This document shows positions 10,541-23,887 of a stretch of 64,000 bases of DNA, piece by piece. Origin of the DNA: Eonycteris spelaea (Eukaryota > Chordata > Mammalia > Chiroptera > Pteropodidae); NCBI GenBank assembly GCA_003508835.1, contig PUFA01000003.1, positions 17,523,501 through 17,587,500 on the forward strand, in the 5' to 3' direction. The translations under genes were made by a program, and so were the position numbers. Within the stretch, counting starts at the first letter, position 1; each line of letters begins with the position of its first letter. The notes beneath the pieces were generated by a model, which ran no database searches, was not told the DNA's origin, and saw nothing but the letters and a program-made list of their open reading frames with translations.

Positions 10541-13500
10541 TGCGCTCTTTGGGACTCGCCTGTCTGCAGAGGGGGTGCATTCTGGGCCGCTCATCACACA
10601 GCAAACATGCTTTTCGGGGGAAGGGCTGAGGCGGGTCTGTGTGCAGCTGGGTGAATGTCGGTCCGCAGTGGCCGCGACGTGTTAGAAAGGCCACGGGACT
10701 CGCGTCCACATCGTGCCCTCCAGTCTAGCTTGTATCTACCATAAATTCGACATTTAAATGTTCACCTGTTTCCCTGCGTCTTACTTCTCAATTGGTTTCA
10801 AAGTTGAGGAGAAGAAGAGAGAGAGTTTTTTTTGATTGTACCCACTCCCCACACCAATGAGGAAAAAAGGGAAACCCAGCACAGCCCACGTCACAGGTAA
10901 GGCTTCTTGGAGCTTTTGTTCTTTTTCTAAACCCATCTCTCACTGTTGCTCTCATTTGCAAATGAAACGCTCTCCCTCCAGGCCCACTCGTTCTCCGGAG
11001 AATGGCTTGGCTCTTTGATTCCACTGTGAGGTCTGCCTAGGGTGCCTTTCCTCGTCTCTCTGTTGCAGAATTCTCTTCATTCCAGAGTCTTGGCTCAGAG
11101 GTCTCCTCCTCGGTGAGTGTTCCCTGGGGCCCAGGCAAGGCTGCAGCTTCCTCGTCTCAGCTTCCGCGACTGGCGGTACGTACTTCTATTATGTTGTCAT
11201 GTAGTCCTAATGTTAGGTGACCTCATGTCTGTCATCCCCACCAAGACAGACGAGTCTGAGCACTGCCCGGAAGAATTTCCTCGGGTCACTTCTGCGTTCC
11301 CAGTGTTAGGGTGGTGCTTGGCTCTCAAGAAGGTGTCTATGAAGTCCTAAAGTGTGAATGAGGGCCAGGATGATGGTTTGACATGTTAATTTGTGTGTTT
11401 TCCATAGTATTCCACCCGCCCCTTCCATTTTAAGTAGACTGCCAGGTTGGTAATTCCTTATCTCAGGGATCTGGGCTTCATGCAAAGCAGAAGGGGCCAA
11501 GGTCAGTGACTCTTACTGTCCTTTGAAAAAATCTAAACTCACTGGGTTTCATGTGCATTTGGGGGAAGGGAAGGGGAAACAAGGGGAGATGGCCTTTGAG
11601 AGAGAAGAAATCATGAGGGCTTAGAAGGGGAGAGGCGCAGGTACCCTCACCTCTACGCAGCCACCCTACAGAGGTGGCCAGTCCACCTCCGTGGGCTGGA
11701 AGGCCTTTGGGGATCCCAGGCTTGGTAAAGATTTCTGCTCCCCTTACTTGACATGGAAACAGAGCGCAGCCACTGTCCACTAGTGGACATTAGAGAACGC
11801 ACCTATCTGCATGGACAGAGACTAGACCCCACCCTGACTTCCTGGGTACTTGGGTTCTAAGGGTCCTGGATGAAGAAAAGAAGTGAGGCTTCAGCCATGA
11901 CTGAGGTGGACTTTTCTGCCAGTTGGGGGCCTTAGAGTAGAAATTAAATTGACTTACAGGATATAAAAAAGTGATGTTTCTTGCATACTTGATTTGGAGA
12001 ACTAGATTATCATCCACTATGAATGAATTCTGAATCCTTTGTTTAGGTCCTGAATTGTTGCTCTTTCTCCCTGTCTTATGGCCCAGAAATTTTACCAAGG
12101 CCTGAACTGACCAAGAATTTACTCCATCCTCCCTCGCCTGCTGCCTAGAATGTGGCTGTTTACAAGTGTTTTTTCATTCTCTAGATTGTAAGATAATGTG
12201 TTCTCTCAGTAGCCTAGGGCAATCCCGGAAAAGAAATCCTTCTGCTGATGGGTGTTGAAAGTTCTTTTGTTCAAGAGTGGAGGTGCTGCTCAAGGTCAAG
12301 CTGAGGGAGAGGCACCCTCTGGAGGCTAGAAAAAAGCCCTCAGGGAAATGAGTCCAAGTGGGATGGAGTGGGCATAGGTAGGAGCGGCTGTGTGGGATGA
12401 AAGGGGTCCTCCGGTCAGCACCAGGCCTGCCTCCAGAGAGTAAGGATATGAATAGATCTCTCAGACATGACTAGTGTAGGGGTCCAGAACCAGCCACCCC
12501 AATGTGTGCCAGTCTGGCCTGCAGATGATTTCAGGCTGAAAATAATCAAGGTCCAGAAGGCTCAGGAAATCTTTGTCCTCCCCTTTACTGCTAGAAGAAT
12601 TTAGATAAAGGACTTGCTCCTGGAAGGGAACTATCATCATAGATGACTATATTTTAATATAAACTAGGTGTGATTGTCAGGGAGGACAAAGTCCTCTCTC
12701 TGTGTCCCATTGTTTCGAGATAGCCAATATACACTGTTTACTAGGAAATAACTCTTCTTATCTCCCTGTGAGTTGCCTTACTTCTCCCTCCGCATTTCTG
12801 AATGACATATGTACCTCATTTTGCCTGTCCTTGGAATGTCCATCCTTACGTGAATTCCCTCTGTGAACAGATTTAAACTTGATTATTTTTCCTGTTAATC
12901 CACCGTATGTTATTTGAACTATTCAATCAGCAAGAAAAACTAAGAGGCAAAGGGGAAAGTTCCCCCATCCCTGACCCTAGTCACCCCGACTCCAATTAAA
13001 GACTTTTTAGAAACACAAGCATCTTTCTCTTTATCCTCTCTCTGCCCCTGCCACCCTCCTCTACCTCAACGATGTGATGATGCAGAGACCAAAGCTCTGA
13101 AGAACAATGTGCTGATGGTATCTCCGCCTCCCTCACACTCAGTCGGCCTGGGACACACTGTCTCCGAGGTAGACTGGGGAGTAGAATATACGTTGAGAAA
13201 ACAGAGCAGCCACAAGAAGAGGGGGCTGGGGAAGAAAAGAGAGAAAGGAAAGCTGTGGCGTTGGGTTCCTCCAAAAACAGAGTTGGAGACAAGAATTTGT
13301 ACACAGACAGTTGATTTTGGGAAGTACCGCAGGAACAGGAGAGAGGGGGCGGGAGGAGTGATGCAAGGAAGGAGGGAGAGCCGTCCCCAGGGTTGCCTGC
13401 GTACCAAGTTAGTCTCCCTGGAGGCCATCTGGGGCGTGGTCCTGCTATTTACCTCTGAGGAACCCTGCAGAACTCAAGGGAAAGAGATGGGACATTTATC

Positions 13501-16500
13501 CACCAGTCCCTGCCCTGCTGGCCAAGGGTAACCCTGGAGGGTGTTCATTCCTTTTCTCTTCCAGGTTTGTCCACAGTCAGTCCTAGTGTCCCAAGAGGGA
13601 AGACCGTGGACAGGTGACAACAGCGTATAGCTGGAGTAAAAATGTGGGCCAAGAAGATGTGAGCTGGGGCACGAGAGAGGAGCATGAAGAAGACAGAGCG
13701 AAGGAATGGAGAGAAGAGAGAAGGGGGGGTGATGGGGAGGGGAGGACAAGGCAAACATGAATGGTCCCTGTTTGGGGGAGAGATATGAACAAAGCAGACA
13801 GCCCTGTAGCGGGTGGGGACCCTCTTCAGCGCTCCTGGGACGGGCTGAGGGTGAGCCCTCGGTTTCACAATCTTTTCTGCCACTCGACTCTGGCAGGCCT
13901 TGGCAGTGACTGCACAACCCCACCCCTGCGTAGCCAGAGGCATCTCCTTTGGGCCTTGCAGGAAGATAAACTGTCTCCTCAGCATTCCTGGCTCTTGGTT
14001 TCCGGCTCTTCCAGTGTAAAGGACACACTGACTTGGGTTTTCTGGTCACATGATTACCAAGAGGCTCATGACCTGCCCGAGTGGAAGCAAGCTTCCTACA
14101 GTCCTTGTAGCAGAGGGAAATCCAGTGGGTGGGGTTATGGTTGTCTTCTCCCAGCCCTTGATGTTGGGTGAATTTGAGGAGATAGGCTTTGAAGCTTCTG
14201 AAGTTTAAGTGGAAATTTTGGGAAAAGAAGGAGAAGGGGAATCTCCAGGGGAATTTTTTCAGTACCTTTTTTACAAGCCTAGAATGTTCCATATTTGTCT
14301 TCTATCAACATTTCAGACCCAGTCTCATTCCACCATAAAGTGAGACTCTTCCCACACAACACGGATCTTTTCTTTCTCCAAATTATTATAGCACTAATAG
14401 TCACACAGCACAGACTGAACTCTTGACTGTCATCTGATTGTTCTTTCCCTTGAGTTATTCTCGTCTTTTTGGATTATAAATTCTAGAGTTTCTTGGTACT
14501 TCCCAGGTTCCTGGTACACCAGGGCTGCAAAATACAGTTGGGGCTGGGGCTCAGTAAGAACCCATAGATGAATGTGTGTTAGAACAGCCCGCCACGGCCG
14601 TCAGAATGTCGAGATTTGAGAATTCCGGAAAACCTGGCGAGCCAAAAATATCTTCCTCTCTCCTGCCTTGCTGGTTTGAAATTCCTACCTTTTATGTTAC
14701 TCCCTGATGGTTTCTAGAGAAGTGTTTATTTTAGATGAACAAAATGTTCCATCACCTGGGAAGGGTGATGTATTAGTCAGGTATCACTTTAGTGAGAATT
14801 AGGTTCCTTAATTACTCATTAAGCCATGGAGACTAGAAGCCTTAGATATTGATTCCTAGGCTGGGAAGGTATGGTGGTCAGAAGACGAGGGAGCTATGCA
14901 CGAAGGGCTAAAGTCTTGGAATAGAGTGAGAGGTAAAGAAACTGAATGGGCCAAAGAGGGTCCTAGATGTCATGAAAAAAGACATACCAAAGACAAACTT
15001 TTATTATTCGTTTTGCCTTAGGTAAGGCCACCTCTGTAGAGAGGGCAACTCATTCAGGAGACAGTGCTCTGTACATTCCGTTAACAAGGTCTGAGTTCTC
15101 TGAGGGCAGGCAGTGGCCATTATACATCCCTGAGGCTGACCCCCAGTGTATGGATGTGTGTTCCTTGCCATTGCAAGGGTCGTGTGCCTCTAGCTTTAAA
15201 AAGGCCGATATTCAATAGATTAGAGTTTGGAGTAAGGAAAGATTTATTGATTGAGAGGGCGATGACCGAGAAGATGAAAGCTCTCAATAGTTTCTCAAAT
15301 CCATCTTAAGAGCACCCCAAGTTCAAGCACCCTATAAGTCCAGGGAAGGGTGAAGGGGAGGGGCAAGATGTGGGATTCAGGGAAGAGTATCCAAATCTCT
15401 TTGTTCCCAGTGAGTTCAAGTCTGATCCTGAGGGTCCTTTACATTTTTGAAAAAAGTCATTGTTTTCCACACATTTTCTCACCTCTTCAGGAAAGACTCC
15501 TGACAAGGGACTTTTTTGCAAAATTCTCAAACCTCAAACTTATTCCTCTAGTCAATTAGCATATCAATATTAGAAGCTATTAGCCCAAGTCTGAGAGAGG
15601 TAGCAATTATCTACTTGTTACATTCTCTTGGGTGACAAGAATGGAGCCAGTCTGTACCCACCCTCCAGCTCGCAGTCAGCCAGTTGGACTTCTGGTGGGC
15701 CTGGAATCTTGAGATGCCTCCCTGTAGAGCTGGCCTTTTCTCTTCTGGTGACCTGAAGGACTCATGGTAGAAACCGCAAGCAGAATTAAAAGCCAGAGAA
15801 GCTCTACTAAGCATTACGAGTGACACATTTCTCCAAAGACTAAAATTAGTAAAAAGATACTATTTCTCTGCAAAATAAGAGGGTGATCTCTAAGGCCTCT
15901 TTCTTGGCCTGATGGTTACTCACGGTTACCAGTAAATGACAGTTACATTTACCAGTAAACGTTCTGCTTTCCCAAAGCCTGGTGCCTTTGCACTGACTCC
16001 TCAAGAGAGGAGTCACGTGAGATACTCTGTTTCCTTTAATTTGATGTTATTGTTGCTGCCGTCAGTGTATTGAAGTGCTTGATGAATGCTTGTATTGTTC
16101 TCAGGCCCAGAACCTTTTTCAAATGATCAGCACATTATAAAACACAATACTGAGTCTAATTCTCCACCCCCAACACACTCATATACACACAATGTCATTG
16201 GTAAGTCCTCCAGATATATACGTAAGGTAGTAAAAAAGAGTATGGGATTGGAGACAGTAGAGCAAAGTTTGGTCCTAACTCTTATTTAGTGCTTGTAACC
16301 TTGGGCGAGTTGTTTGTTCATTCATTCATTCAACGTTTATTCAAAACTCTCCTTGTGTCTGTCATATAATCTCTGCAAAATGTGAACAATACCCGCCTTC
16401 ACTACTTTTCAGGACTGTTTAAAGGAGCTAATGAAATCATACTGTGACGTGTTCAAGGTAAGCTCGATACAAATGTATGTTCGGTAATAATCAGCAAAAA

Positions 16501-16854
16501 GATAAAAGCACAGTTGAGAAGTAGGGGAATGAAGGGCCAAACCATAGCACTTGATATATCACTTGAGAAAGACCTGCTCCAGGTCCTCCTGTTGTGCCCT
16601 GCACTCACGTAGGTCTTTGCCAGGACATCTTTCCCTTTGTCTCTGTCCTTGGACACCCTGCTTTTCTCCAAGTTGCTGGTCAAAAGCCTCCTCTTCCACA
16701 AAGTCCTTCTTGCTCTTCGGAATTCATTTCTCCCTCCCTCATGTCCCCCCTCTGCTTCAGAGATCTCCGTGTTCTCCCTGTGAACTATTGCAATTTGTTT
16801 CTAGTTGAGCCTTGTTACTAGACAGACGGGAGTGTTCCTGAGGGAGGAACCCTG
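10541..16854. other. Intergenic sequence, no gene recognised
   Basis: About 6.3 kb in which I recognise neither gene nor well-preserved transposon. The longest open frame (minus strand, 13,474-14,292) crosses Pro/Ser-rich composition shared with frames on the other strand and has no domain. A short L2-like patch may lie near 15,085-15,150 (AGTTCTCTGAGGGCAGGCAG), and a CATTCATT run lies at 16,316-16,330. Confidence 0.4.
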
Positions 16855-17015
16855 CCTCTGCCCCTTTAGCTTGTGTGACCTTGGTCAGGTGCATTGTCTT
16901 CCTCAAGGCTCAGTTTCCTCCTCTGTGAAACCCGCCCACCCTTGCTGACTGTCCTGAGGGTTAATGAAACATTGCAAGTCGAGGGCCTAACGCAGTGCAT
17001 CTTGTGTATGTGGGC
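16855..17015 (+). mobile_element. MIR SINE, + orientation
   Basis: It shows the MIR core in the usual order: GTGTGACCTTGGTCAGGTGC, CAAGGCTCAGTTTCCTCCTC, TGTCCTGAGGGTTAATGAAA, CGAGGGCCTAACGCAGTGCA. MIRs are ancient tRNA-derived SINEs found in all mammals. Confidence 0.75.
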
Positions 17016-19689
17016 AGGCTTCCGAAAGATGTCTTTTGAACAAAATTGAACAGCACGTATACTTTGTGGGGACCTCCTAACACAAGAGGAGGACCACTCA
17101 ATATGTGCAAATGAGGGAAGTTATGACCATCCCCACCCAGGAATAGTTCCCCACCCAGGATTTGGCACCGATGTCACCAGGAAAGTTAAGTCCTTCTCAG
17201 AGGCACTCCTTTATGTGTTAATACCACTGGGAGAGGCAAAGCTTTAAACCATTCCACCTCCCGGAATCCGGCATGGTGCGGCATTGACAACCAAGGAAAA
17301 GGTGGACGTGGTCACTGGGAAGGAGGAGTCTGAAGACAGATTTGGCCTGGAACTGATCTTGCTAAATAGTACATGTTTATTTAAAATCAAATATAAGGTA
17401 TTTATTTAAAGCTAAAGTTTTAGGATCCTGTTTTGTTTTGTTTTGTTTTTCCGCTCTGATACCAATTCTCGGACAACTGCCTGTCCACCAATGCAGTTCA
17501 ATTCTGACCCTAATTACCTAGAGTTAGCACAGACTGCACAGCTTTAGGGCTCACTTCCACAATACTGTCCCACTGACGATGCCAGCCATGAGTGGGGGGT
17601 CCCAGGCCATGCACACCTGTGCTCTGCAAACTATAAATCTGGGGGTTCCCGTGACGCCTCCTCGAGTTCGATTATTTGCTAGAATAATCTAGGTAAGCAC
17701 TTTACTTACTATTGCTGGTTTACTAGAAAAGGTAAAACTCAGGAACAGTTAAATGGAAGAGAAATATGGGGAGACGGGGGTGCCCAGAAGCTTCTATGCC
17801 TTTCCCTGGAGCCAATCTCCCAGCATCTCAATGTGTTCACCAGCTTCCTGAACCCACCACTTAGGGGGTTTTATTGAGGTTTCATTATGTAGGCACTATT
17901 AATGAAATCCTTGGCCATGCGACTGAGCTCAATATATAGCCCCTCTCCCCTTCCTGGAGGTGGGGGTGGGAATGAAAGCGCCAACCTTCTCATCTTGAGG
18001 TTAGTTCCTCTGGTCATCAGCCCCATCGGAGGTTACCTAGGGGCCACCAAGAGTCACCTCACTAGCATAAACTTGAGTAGAGTGAAAAGAGTTTTCTTAA
18101 GAATAACAAAAGGCACTCCTATCGCTCAGGAAATGCTAAGGGGTTGGAGAGCTCTGTGCCAGAATTGAGGACAAAGACTATATATATAAAATTATACCAC
18201 AGATCTCCTGACGTTGTTCTTACTCACTATCCGTTTTCAGAGCTGAAGAGGGTGAGCTGGAGGACGAGGACGTTCTCCATAAAGGTGGTGTTTCGGTTGC
18301 TCTGAAGCCCTGTAAGTCCTTCAGTCTTTTCTTCCAAATCACAGTGTGTCTTTGGAATGTGTCTTATCTGCCACTCCCAAGGAAGCTCTCTAGGGCTGCA
18401 GCCCCTTCCCTTTTAAAGCTTCTCTTTTCTTTAGAAGGTCAGTTTTAGCCCTTTCCCCTTCCAGGGCTCCACCTGCCTCCTGCTGTGGTCAGCCTGAGGG
18501 CAATGCTCCTCTGAGTTGTCAGTGGGCTGGAAGGGAAGGTGTTCTGCTGGTCTCCCACAACACTCAGTAGAACTCAAAGTGAGAACATCCCCTGCTTCCC
18601 CATTAGTACTTAAAACAGAAAACCCAGACTTGATGCTCATGTTCAGCCCCTCTGCCGTCCTCACCCCCTTTATGGCCACAGGAAGCCTTGACCTTGGGTA
18701 GTCAGCCTGAAACACCCAGGGGCTTTTCCACCTCTTTCTGCTTTTCCCTTTTCTCCAGGTCAGTTCCACTGCACACGTGTTCCTTCAGTCACAAATATTG
18801 TTGGGTGTGTCCTATCTGCCCTTGTGCAGGACAGCAAGGGGAGGGGAGAACGTGGAAGGATGGCATGATCTCTGTCTTCCAGGTGCTCACGCTCTTCTTC
18901 CTTTATAACAAAGGTCAGTCAGTCTCCAGGTTCTCCCTGAGACAATCCTCCATTGCCCTCCTCCCAGCCTCTCACCTACTTGGCACCTGGCACCACTTCC
19001 TTGTTTTGACATTCTTTCGGTTTCTGTGTCTTCTCAGATAGATGCTTAGATGGACTTCCTGCATTCACATCCGTGTACCGAGTGCCTGCTGAGAACAACA
19101 TGGTCCAGCTCCTGTCATATGGTCTATTGTGTCAGATGAATGAGAAAGAGCACGCACAACAGGTACATAGGAGGGTAAATGCCCTGAAGGGAACAAACAG
19201 TGCCGTGATGGGCAGTGGGCGTGCTCATTTAGATGGGGTGTCAGAGGAGCCCTTGGCCCCTCCCACCCTGGAGGTTCTACAGGGTTGGATGCTGTGTCAT
19301 ACAGAGCTATTCTTTTTACTGAAAAATGAAAGACCAATACATACATGTTGAAAAAAATTTAAAATTATCCCGTGCTTTTATTTCCAGTTTTTATTAGAAG
19401 TTACATACCTATTGAAGGAGGGTCAGAGGGATCACCTGATTGGAAAGAGGGACTTGGAGCCCATGACTTGGAGCTCAGATTATCCATCACAGAGATGGAG
19501 GGAGCTGAAGGAATACCCCTCCCTGTCACCCTCAGCCACCGCGTGGCTCCACGTTTGTGACATCCTTCTGCTCTGTTCCATCCTGGTTCCACATGAACTT
19601 GTTGCTCTGGAAAAATGAGTTTGTTGAGATAGTAATGCCACTGCACTTGCCCAGTGCGACTCTGTGCCTGTTGGAGGTGCTGGCCTGGA
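17016..19689. other. Intergenic sequence, no gene recognised
   Basis: No recognisable gene or repeat family. A (GTTTT)n short run occurs at about 17,430-17,450. Open frames at 18,431-19,618 overlap on opposite strands and show no domain. Confidence 0.4.
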
Positions 19690-19920
19690 GTGTCGCCATC
19701 AGAAAATGGTCCCGTTTATAGAGCGTTCTATCTGAGCCAAGAATTGTGCTGAGAGCTTTACACACACGACTTATTTCACTCTCATCCCTCACGAGATCCT
19801 GCAAGGTAGTATCAGGGGTCATCTGTGGTTGACAAGTGAGGACGCTGAGGCCTGGTGAGGTTACAAAACTAAGGCAAAAACAGATCCACGTTGAGACTTG
19901 TAGGACTCCAGAGCCTTCGC
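19690..19920 (-). mobile_element. MIR-type SINE, antisense
   Basis: The stretch contains AGAGCTTTACACACACGACT, TATTTCACTCTCATCCCTCA, GACAAGTGAGGACGCTGAGG and GACTCCAGAGCC, the antisense order of a MIR element (3' part first, tRNA-like head last). Confidence 0.6.
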
Positions 19921-22269
19921 TCTTGATGACCATGCCGCCTTCTGTTACTTGGAATGCTTTAGAATACCTTCCATATGGAGGATGTAATTGAGGTCTGTGG
20001 TTACAAGGCCACCATAGTGCAGAGGTTCATTCCCACCCTCACCCCCTTTTCAACTGCCTTGTAGTGGGCACTGGGAGATCTAGTGGATGCTGGTAATGCT
20101 GGGGCAGGGTAGCCCAGTTCTCAGCAATCTGAGAAGGAAAGAAGGGGTGGCCCAGAGATGAAAGTCCTGCCCCTCATCTCCTCAATCTTCTTCATCTAAA
20201 AAACTGAATCTAATAATAGGTCCACCTTATAGGGGCAAATGGCAGAAGTAACTTGATCCATCAGGAGGGAACAGACTACAGAATAGTCAAAGCAAGGGCG
20301 GCCACACTCTGATGCTACTGCTCAGATCAGCATTTCTAACATGTACCCACTTCAGGCCCAGCCCCATTCCAGGCTGTGCATCAGGCGTAAACACCAATGC
20401 TGAGGCGCTTGGCTTTGGCTTTGACCTCTAGGGCTTATTGATGCTGGGAAGGCAAATTCTCCTAGTTGTGGGGGGGGGGGCACTGAGAAAAAGGGTTCTT
20501 TGCTGAGTGCCAGAAAGACTTCAAACTCCCGCCAAAGTTAGTCAAAAGGATTAGAGAAGGGGTAACACTCCATGGAGCGTGGCCTCCTCTCAGAGGCAGA
20601 GAGTGAGAGAGTCAGAGGAATTCCGAGGGATAGGACAAAAGAGAAAGACAGGGACAGTGAGAGAGACAGAGTAAAGGCACTGAGAGGGACCCCAAGTGTT
20701 TGGAGAATCCAGTTTATGTATCATTCTTAGTTTCTGTGAGTTACAGTTTGAAGACTTTGTTTATCCATTTTTCTTTGATATGGGCATACAGTGTGAAAGG
20801 ATAAGAGTATGTAGCATGAAAAGGTAAGAATATGTGTAGTGTGAAAGGCCTCTTGGCCATTCCCAGTCTTTGATCCATAGGTTCCCCATAATTTTAGCTA
20901 TAGGGAACAAATGATTTTATTTTGTGTAGGGCATGACTTAAAGACTCCGTTTCTCTGTTTTCCCTTCAGAGTGTGGGGACACGGTTTGTTAGTAATCTCA
21001 GCAGAAATCTTCCTTTGTTCTACAGGTTTCCTCTTGGTCTGGCTGCAGAGCCGATCCACATATTGCAGTCTCTGACTATAGCTTCATTTAACATTGTAGT
21101 CCTCTTGCCTCCTCCCTACATTATTATGACAGAAATTGAGAGGAGAACCACGGGTATGATTCAGTAATAACACTGCAGAGAGGCCAAGGGTGGACATGTT
21201 TGTAGGGCAGTGTCTGTGAGCGGAGGAATCTTTTTTTTTTTTTTGAAGTTTTTTGTTATAAAACATTTCATGTTAATCTACATTACAGTGTAACTTTTGT
21301 GGGGGGAAAAAAGTACACTAGATTTCCTTGATAAATTACACATCGCTATTCAGGTGCTGTCCCAGTTAGGGCACTGCATCCTTTGTGGATGGATTTCCTG
21401 TCGCTGCATTCCTGACAAGTCCTACGAAAACTGGTTGTGAAGTGAGGCGTCTCTTTCAAGCACCAGATACTCCCCTGATTTTGCATTCTGGGGGGGGGTG
21501 ATCATGCCTTCATTTTCTGAAATTCTTTCCTTGACCTTGGCACCATTAGCCATTTTCATAGTAACTGCTCAGTGAAGATTCTAAGTAAGCAGAGGAATCT
21601 TGACAGAAATTTCTGTGGAGACAACAGGATGAAGGGAAGTGACAGGGGTGGTGGTGATATGGGTGAGGTCTGGGCTCGACTGGTTTTTCAGAGATGGGAT
21701 TGCAGGAGCTGGGATAGCAGAGTATGTGATGCATAGGAGATTCTAGGAGACAAAACCAAGGCAGCAATAGAATCAACTCCCCGGCCCTTCATGCTCCTAC
21801 GGAAGGTGAAGAAAGCAATTGCCCTATTTGGCAATCTAAATATGGTAGTAATAGGGATAATAGTAATTAGGATATCAAATGCCCCAGGCTCCAAAAATAT
21901 GCACAGTTCATTCACTGTAGGGAATTTACTTGCTGGTATAGAGAAGGAGCCAAGATGGTACCTCAGTAGTCAGGGTCCTATTTCAGTATCTCCACAGCAT
22001 TGCCCAGATAAGACTGTTGAGGATTTGTTTTAAAGTTGAATGTATTAGTCCACATTCATTCATTCATTCATTTCAAGACTGACAGCTGTGATCTCAATAG
22101 TTAATTTTCTCTTTTTCTCCTAAAAGAGTCTGGGCTTCTGTCACTACCCCGCAAGCTCTCAAATTCCCTGAGACTAAAGTAGCAGGGAAATAAATACATG
22201 AACGGATGAGTGAAATAACCTACATAGACAAAATGTTTATCTGGTACGCAGAATGTTCTCAGTTACTTT
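19921..22269. other. Intergenic sequence, mostly unassigned
   Basis: Homopolymer G runs occur at about 20,471-20,480 and 21,491-21,499 and a T run at 21,231-21,244. No coding exon, RNA gene or clear transposon is recognisable. Confidence 0.4.
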
Positions 22270-22500
22270 CAAGGAGGCAGTTGGTGGTAGTAGTTGGGAG
22301 TCCAGTTTTGCCACTGACTGATGTGTGACCTGGGGCACTCTCTGCCTTCCTTTTCACTTTTGTCACCTGGGGCTAGTAATACCACCAACCTTGTAGGTAG
22401 GTTTACTGTGGGGATTAAGTGAATGAAGCCATTTAAATGCATAGTACAGTACCTGACATATGGCAGGCATTCAATGAAAGTAAGCTATTATTAGAAAATT
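22270..22500 (+). mobile_element. MIR SINE, + orientation
   Basis: A good MIR: TTTTGCCACTGACTGATGTG, GTGACCTGGGGCACTCTCTG, GTGGGGATTAAGTGAATGAA, CATAGTACAGTACCTGACAT, ATGGCAGGCATTCAATGAAA, then GTAAGCTATTATTAG at the 3' end. Confidence 0.85.
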
Positions 22501-23584
22501 ATTTTATCTGTCTATTCATTTGGTCAAGGATGGAAAACTCCCACGCTTGTAGGCAGTCAGCATAAATGAGTGAAGTGCGGGGAGCTGAAGGGCCTGATCT
22601 AAAGAGGAGACGGAAAAAAATAAAGGAGTGAGAGGATCCAGCGCTGTTATCTTCAGAATCTCCTCTTGGGGAGTGTCAACCCAGGTCCCAGCATGGCTCC
22701 TGAAAAGGTAATGACCGTTTACATTTTTCTTCTCAAGTCTTTATTTATTTCTTCATGTCTCAAAACTCTGCTTTTAGGGAGTGCAGCCTCTTGGCCAGAT
22801 CTTGAGTAGTGGGATTTGTTCTTAGCACCTTTTCTTCCACCTTGGAAGCCCTGTATCCGCCAGGAGGCTTGTGCCCACCTCACCTTCCCTTCGGGTCCCG
22901 CGTCCAGCACTTTTCCTCCAATCTCAGAGCTCAAGGAAGAGCCTCGAAAACTCACAGAGCGCGCCAGTGCGTCACCCTTCTCAGGGTGAACCGCAAATCA
23001 GAGGAGTGACTCTGCAGAGGTGGAATTTGGGGCGTCTGCAATGAGCGTAGGGGCGGAGCGGAGCCTATCTCACCGGCAGGTGGCGGTCTATTTGCGAGGC
23101 CTGCAAGGTTCCCACCCAGAAACTTGAACGGGATGTTGATACCACTGCATGAGAAGAGAACGGCCCAGTCTCCCTAAGCCTGGCGGTGGGCATCCGCGAA
23201 AAAGTGGGGAGAGAAGGGTGCGGACTCCCTGCTGGAGTGACTCAAGCATTCAGACACCACGAGCTTCATTCAGGAAGACTTCAGGAGGGGTAAGTACTGG
23301 CAGCGCACGGAAAAGGGAGCGCCGTCCTTTTCTTAGGGCATTGTCCTTGGCTTGCACTGACTGGCTTTCCAATCCTCCTTAAAAGATATTTCTGGGACGC
23401 AGCTGCCTGATCAGATGGAGGGAGCGCCGGGAAGCCGGTTGGTGCCGGGGCGCCCGGCGCTCTGGGAGGAGCGCGGGTTCCCTCCGCCAGACGGCGCTGT
23501 CTGGCTTCCCGTCGGTCTCCCGCTCCAGTCTGCACAGGCTACTGCCGCAGCGGCCGCTCTAGCTGACAGGCGCGAGCTCTGTGG

Positions 23585-23600
23585 TTCCGGGCGGAAGTGA
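23585..23600. promoter_or_regulatory. Inverted pair of ETS/GABP-type sites
   Basis: TTCCGG at 23,585-23,590 is the reverse complement of the ETS core CCGGAA and is followed directly by GCGGAAGTGA (23,591-23,600), an ETS/GABPA-like site on the + strand. Such pairs sit just upstream of, or at, start sites of TATA-less CpG-island promoters. I see no TATA box nearby. Binding is inferred from motif only. Confidence 0.55.
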
Positions 23601-23604
23601 GGCA

Positions 23605-23887
23605 CCGAGCGGAACGGCCTCTGGTGACATTTTCTCCGGGCGGCGCGGACGAGTGAAGGGATTTGGTGGTGGAGGCTGCGGAGGCGGCGAGATTCCTTTT
23701 AGTCCCGGCGGGGCTCTGACCGCGACTCTCTGCTCGCCGCCGGGGCTTGTGCTGAGGAAGAGAAGGCGGCGGTGGCCTTCGCGTCCCGAGTCACCGCAGC
23801 CGGGAGAGCCCCGGCCGGGGGTTCGGTCCGTGCCCCGACGGGGCGCGCGGAACGGTCGAGGAGGTGCAGAGTCGCCGCGGAGCGCAG
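23605..23887 (+). other. ARK2N: ARK2N exon 1, non-coding 5' UTR (start approximate)
   Basis: The 3' boundary is a good donor: GCGCAG followed by GTGAGG at 23,888. The 5' boundary is placed just downstream of the ETS pair and is only an estimate. The exon lies in the CpG island and has no in-frame link to the coding start in exon 2, so it should be 5' UTR. Family knowledge (the human gene has a leading non-coding exon) agrees. An alternative upstream exon ending at a GTAAGT donor (23,290) is also possible. Confidence 0.6.

Noticed and set aside
13474..14292. 272-residue minus-strand frame, the longest in the window
   Set aside because: No domain, repetitive Pro/Ser composition, and competing frames on both strands in the same stretch. 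No exon signals support it.
1..23029. A second protein-coding gene in the left third
   Set aside because: I looked for paired splice sites around recognisable coding text and for an opposite-strand gene leaving the CpG island, and found none I could support.
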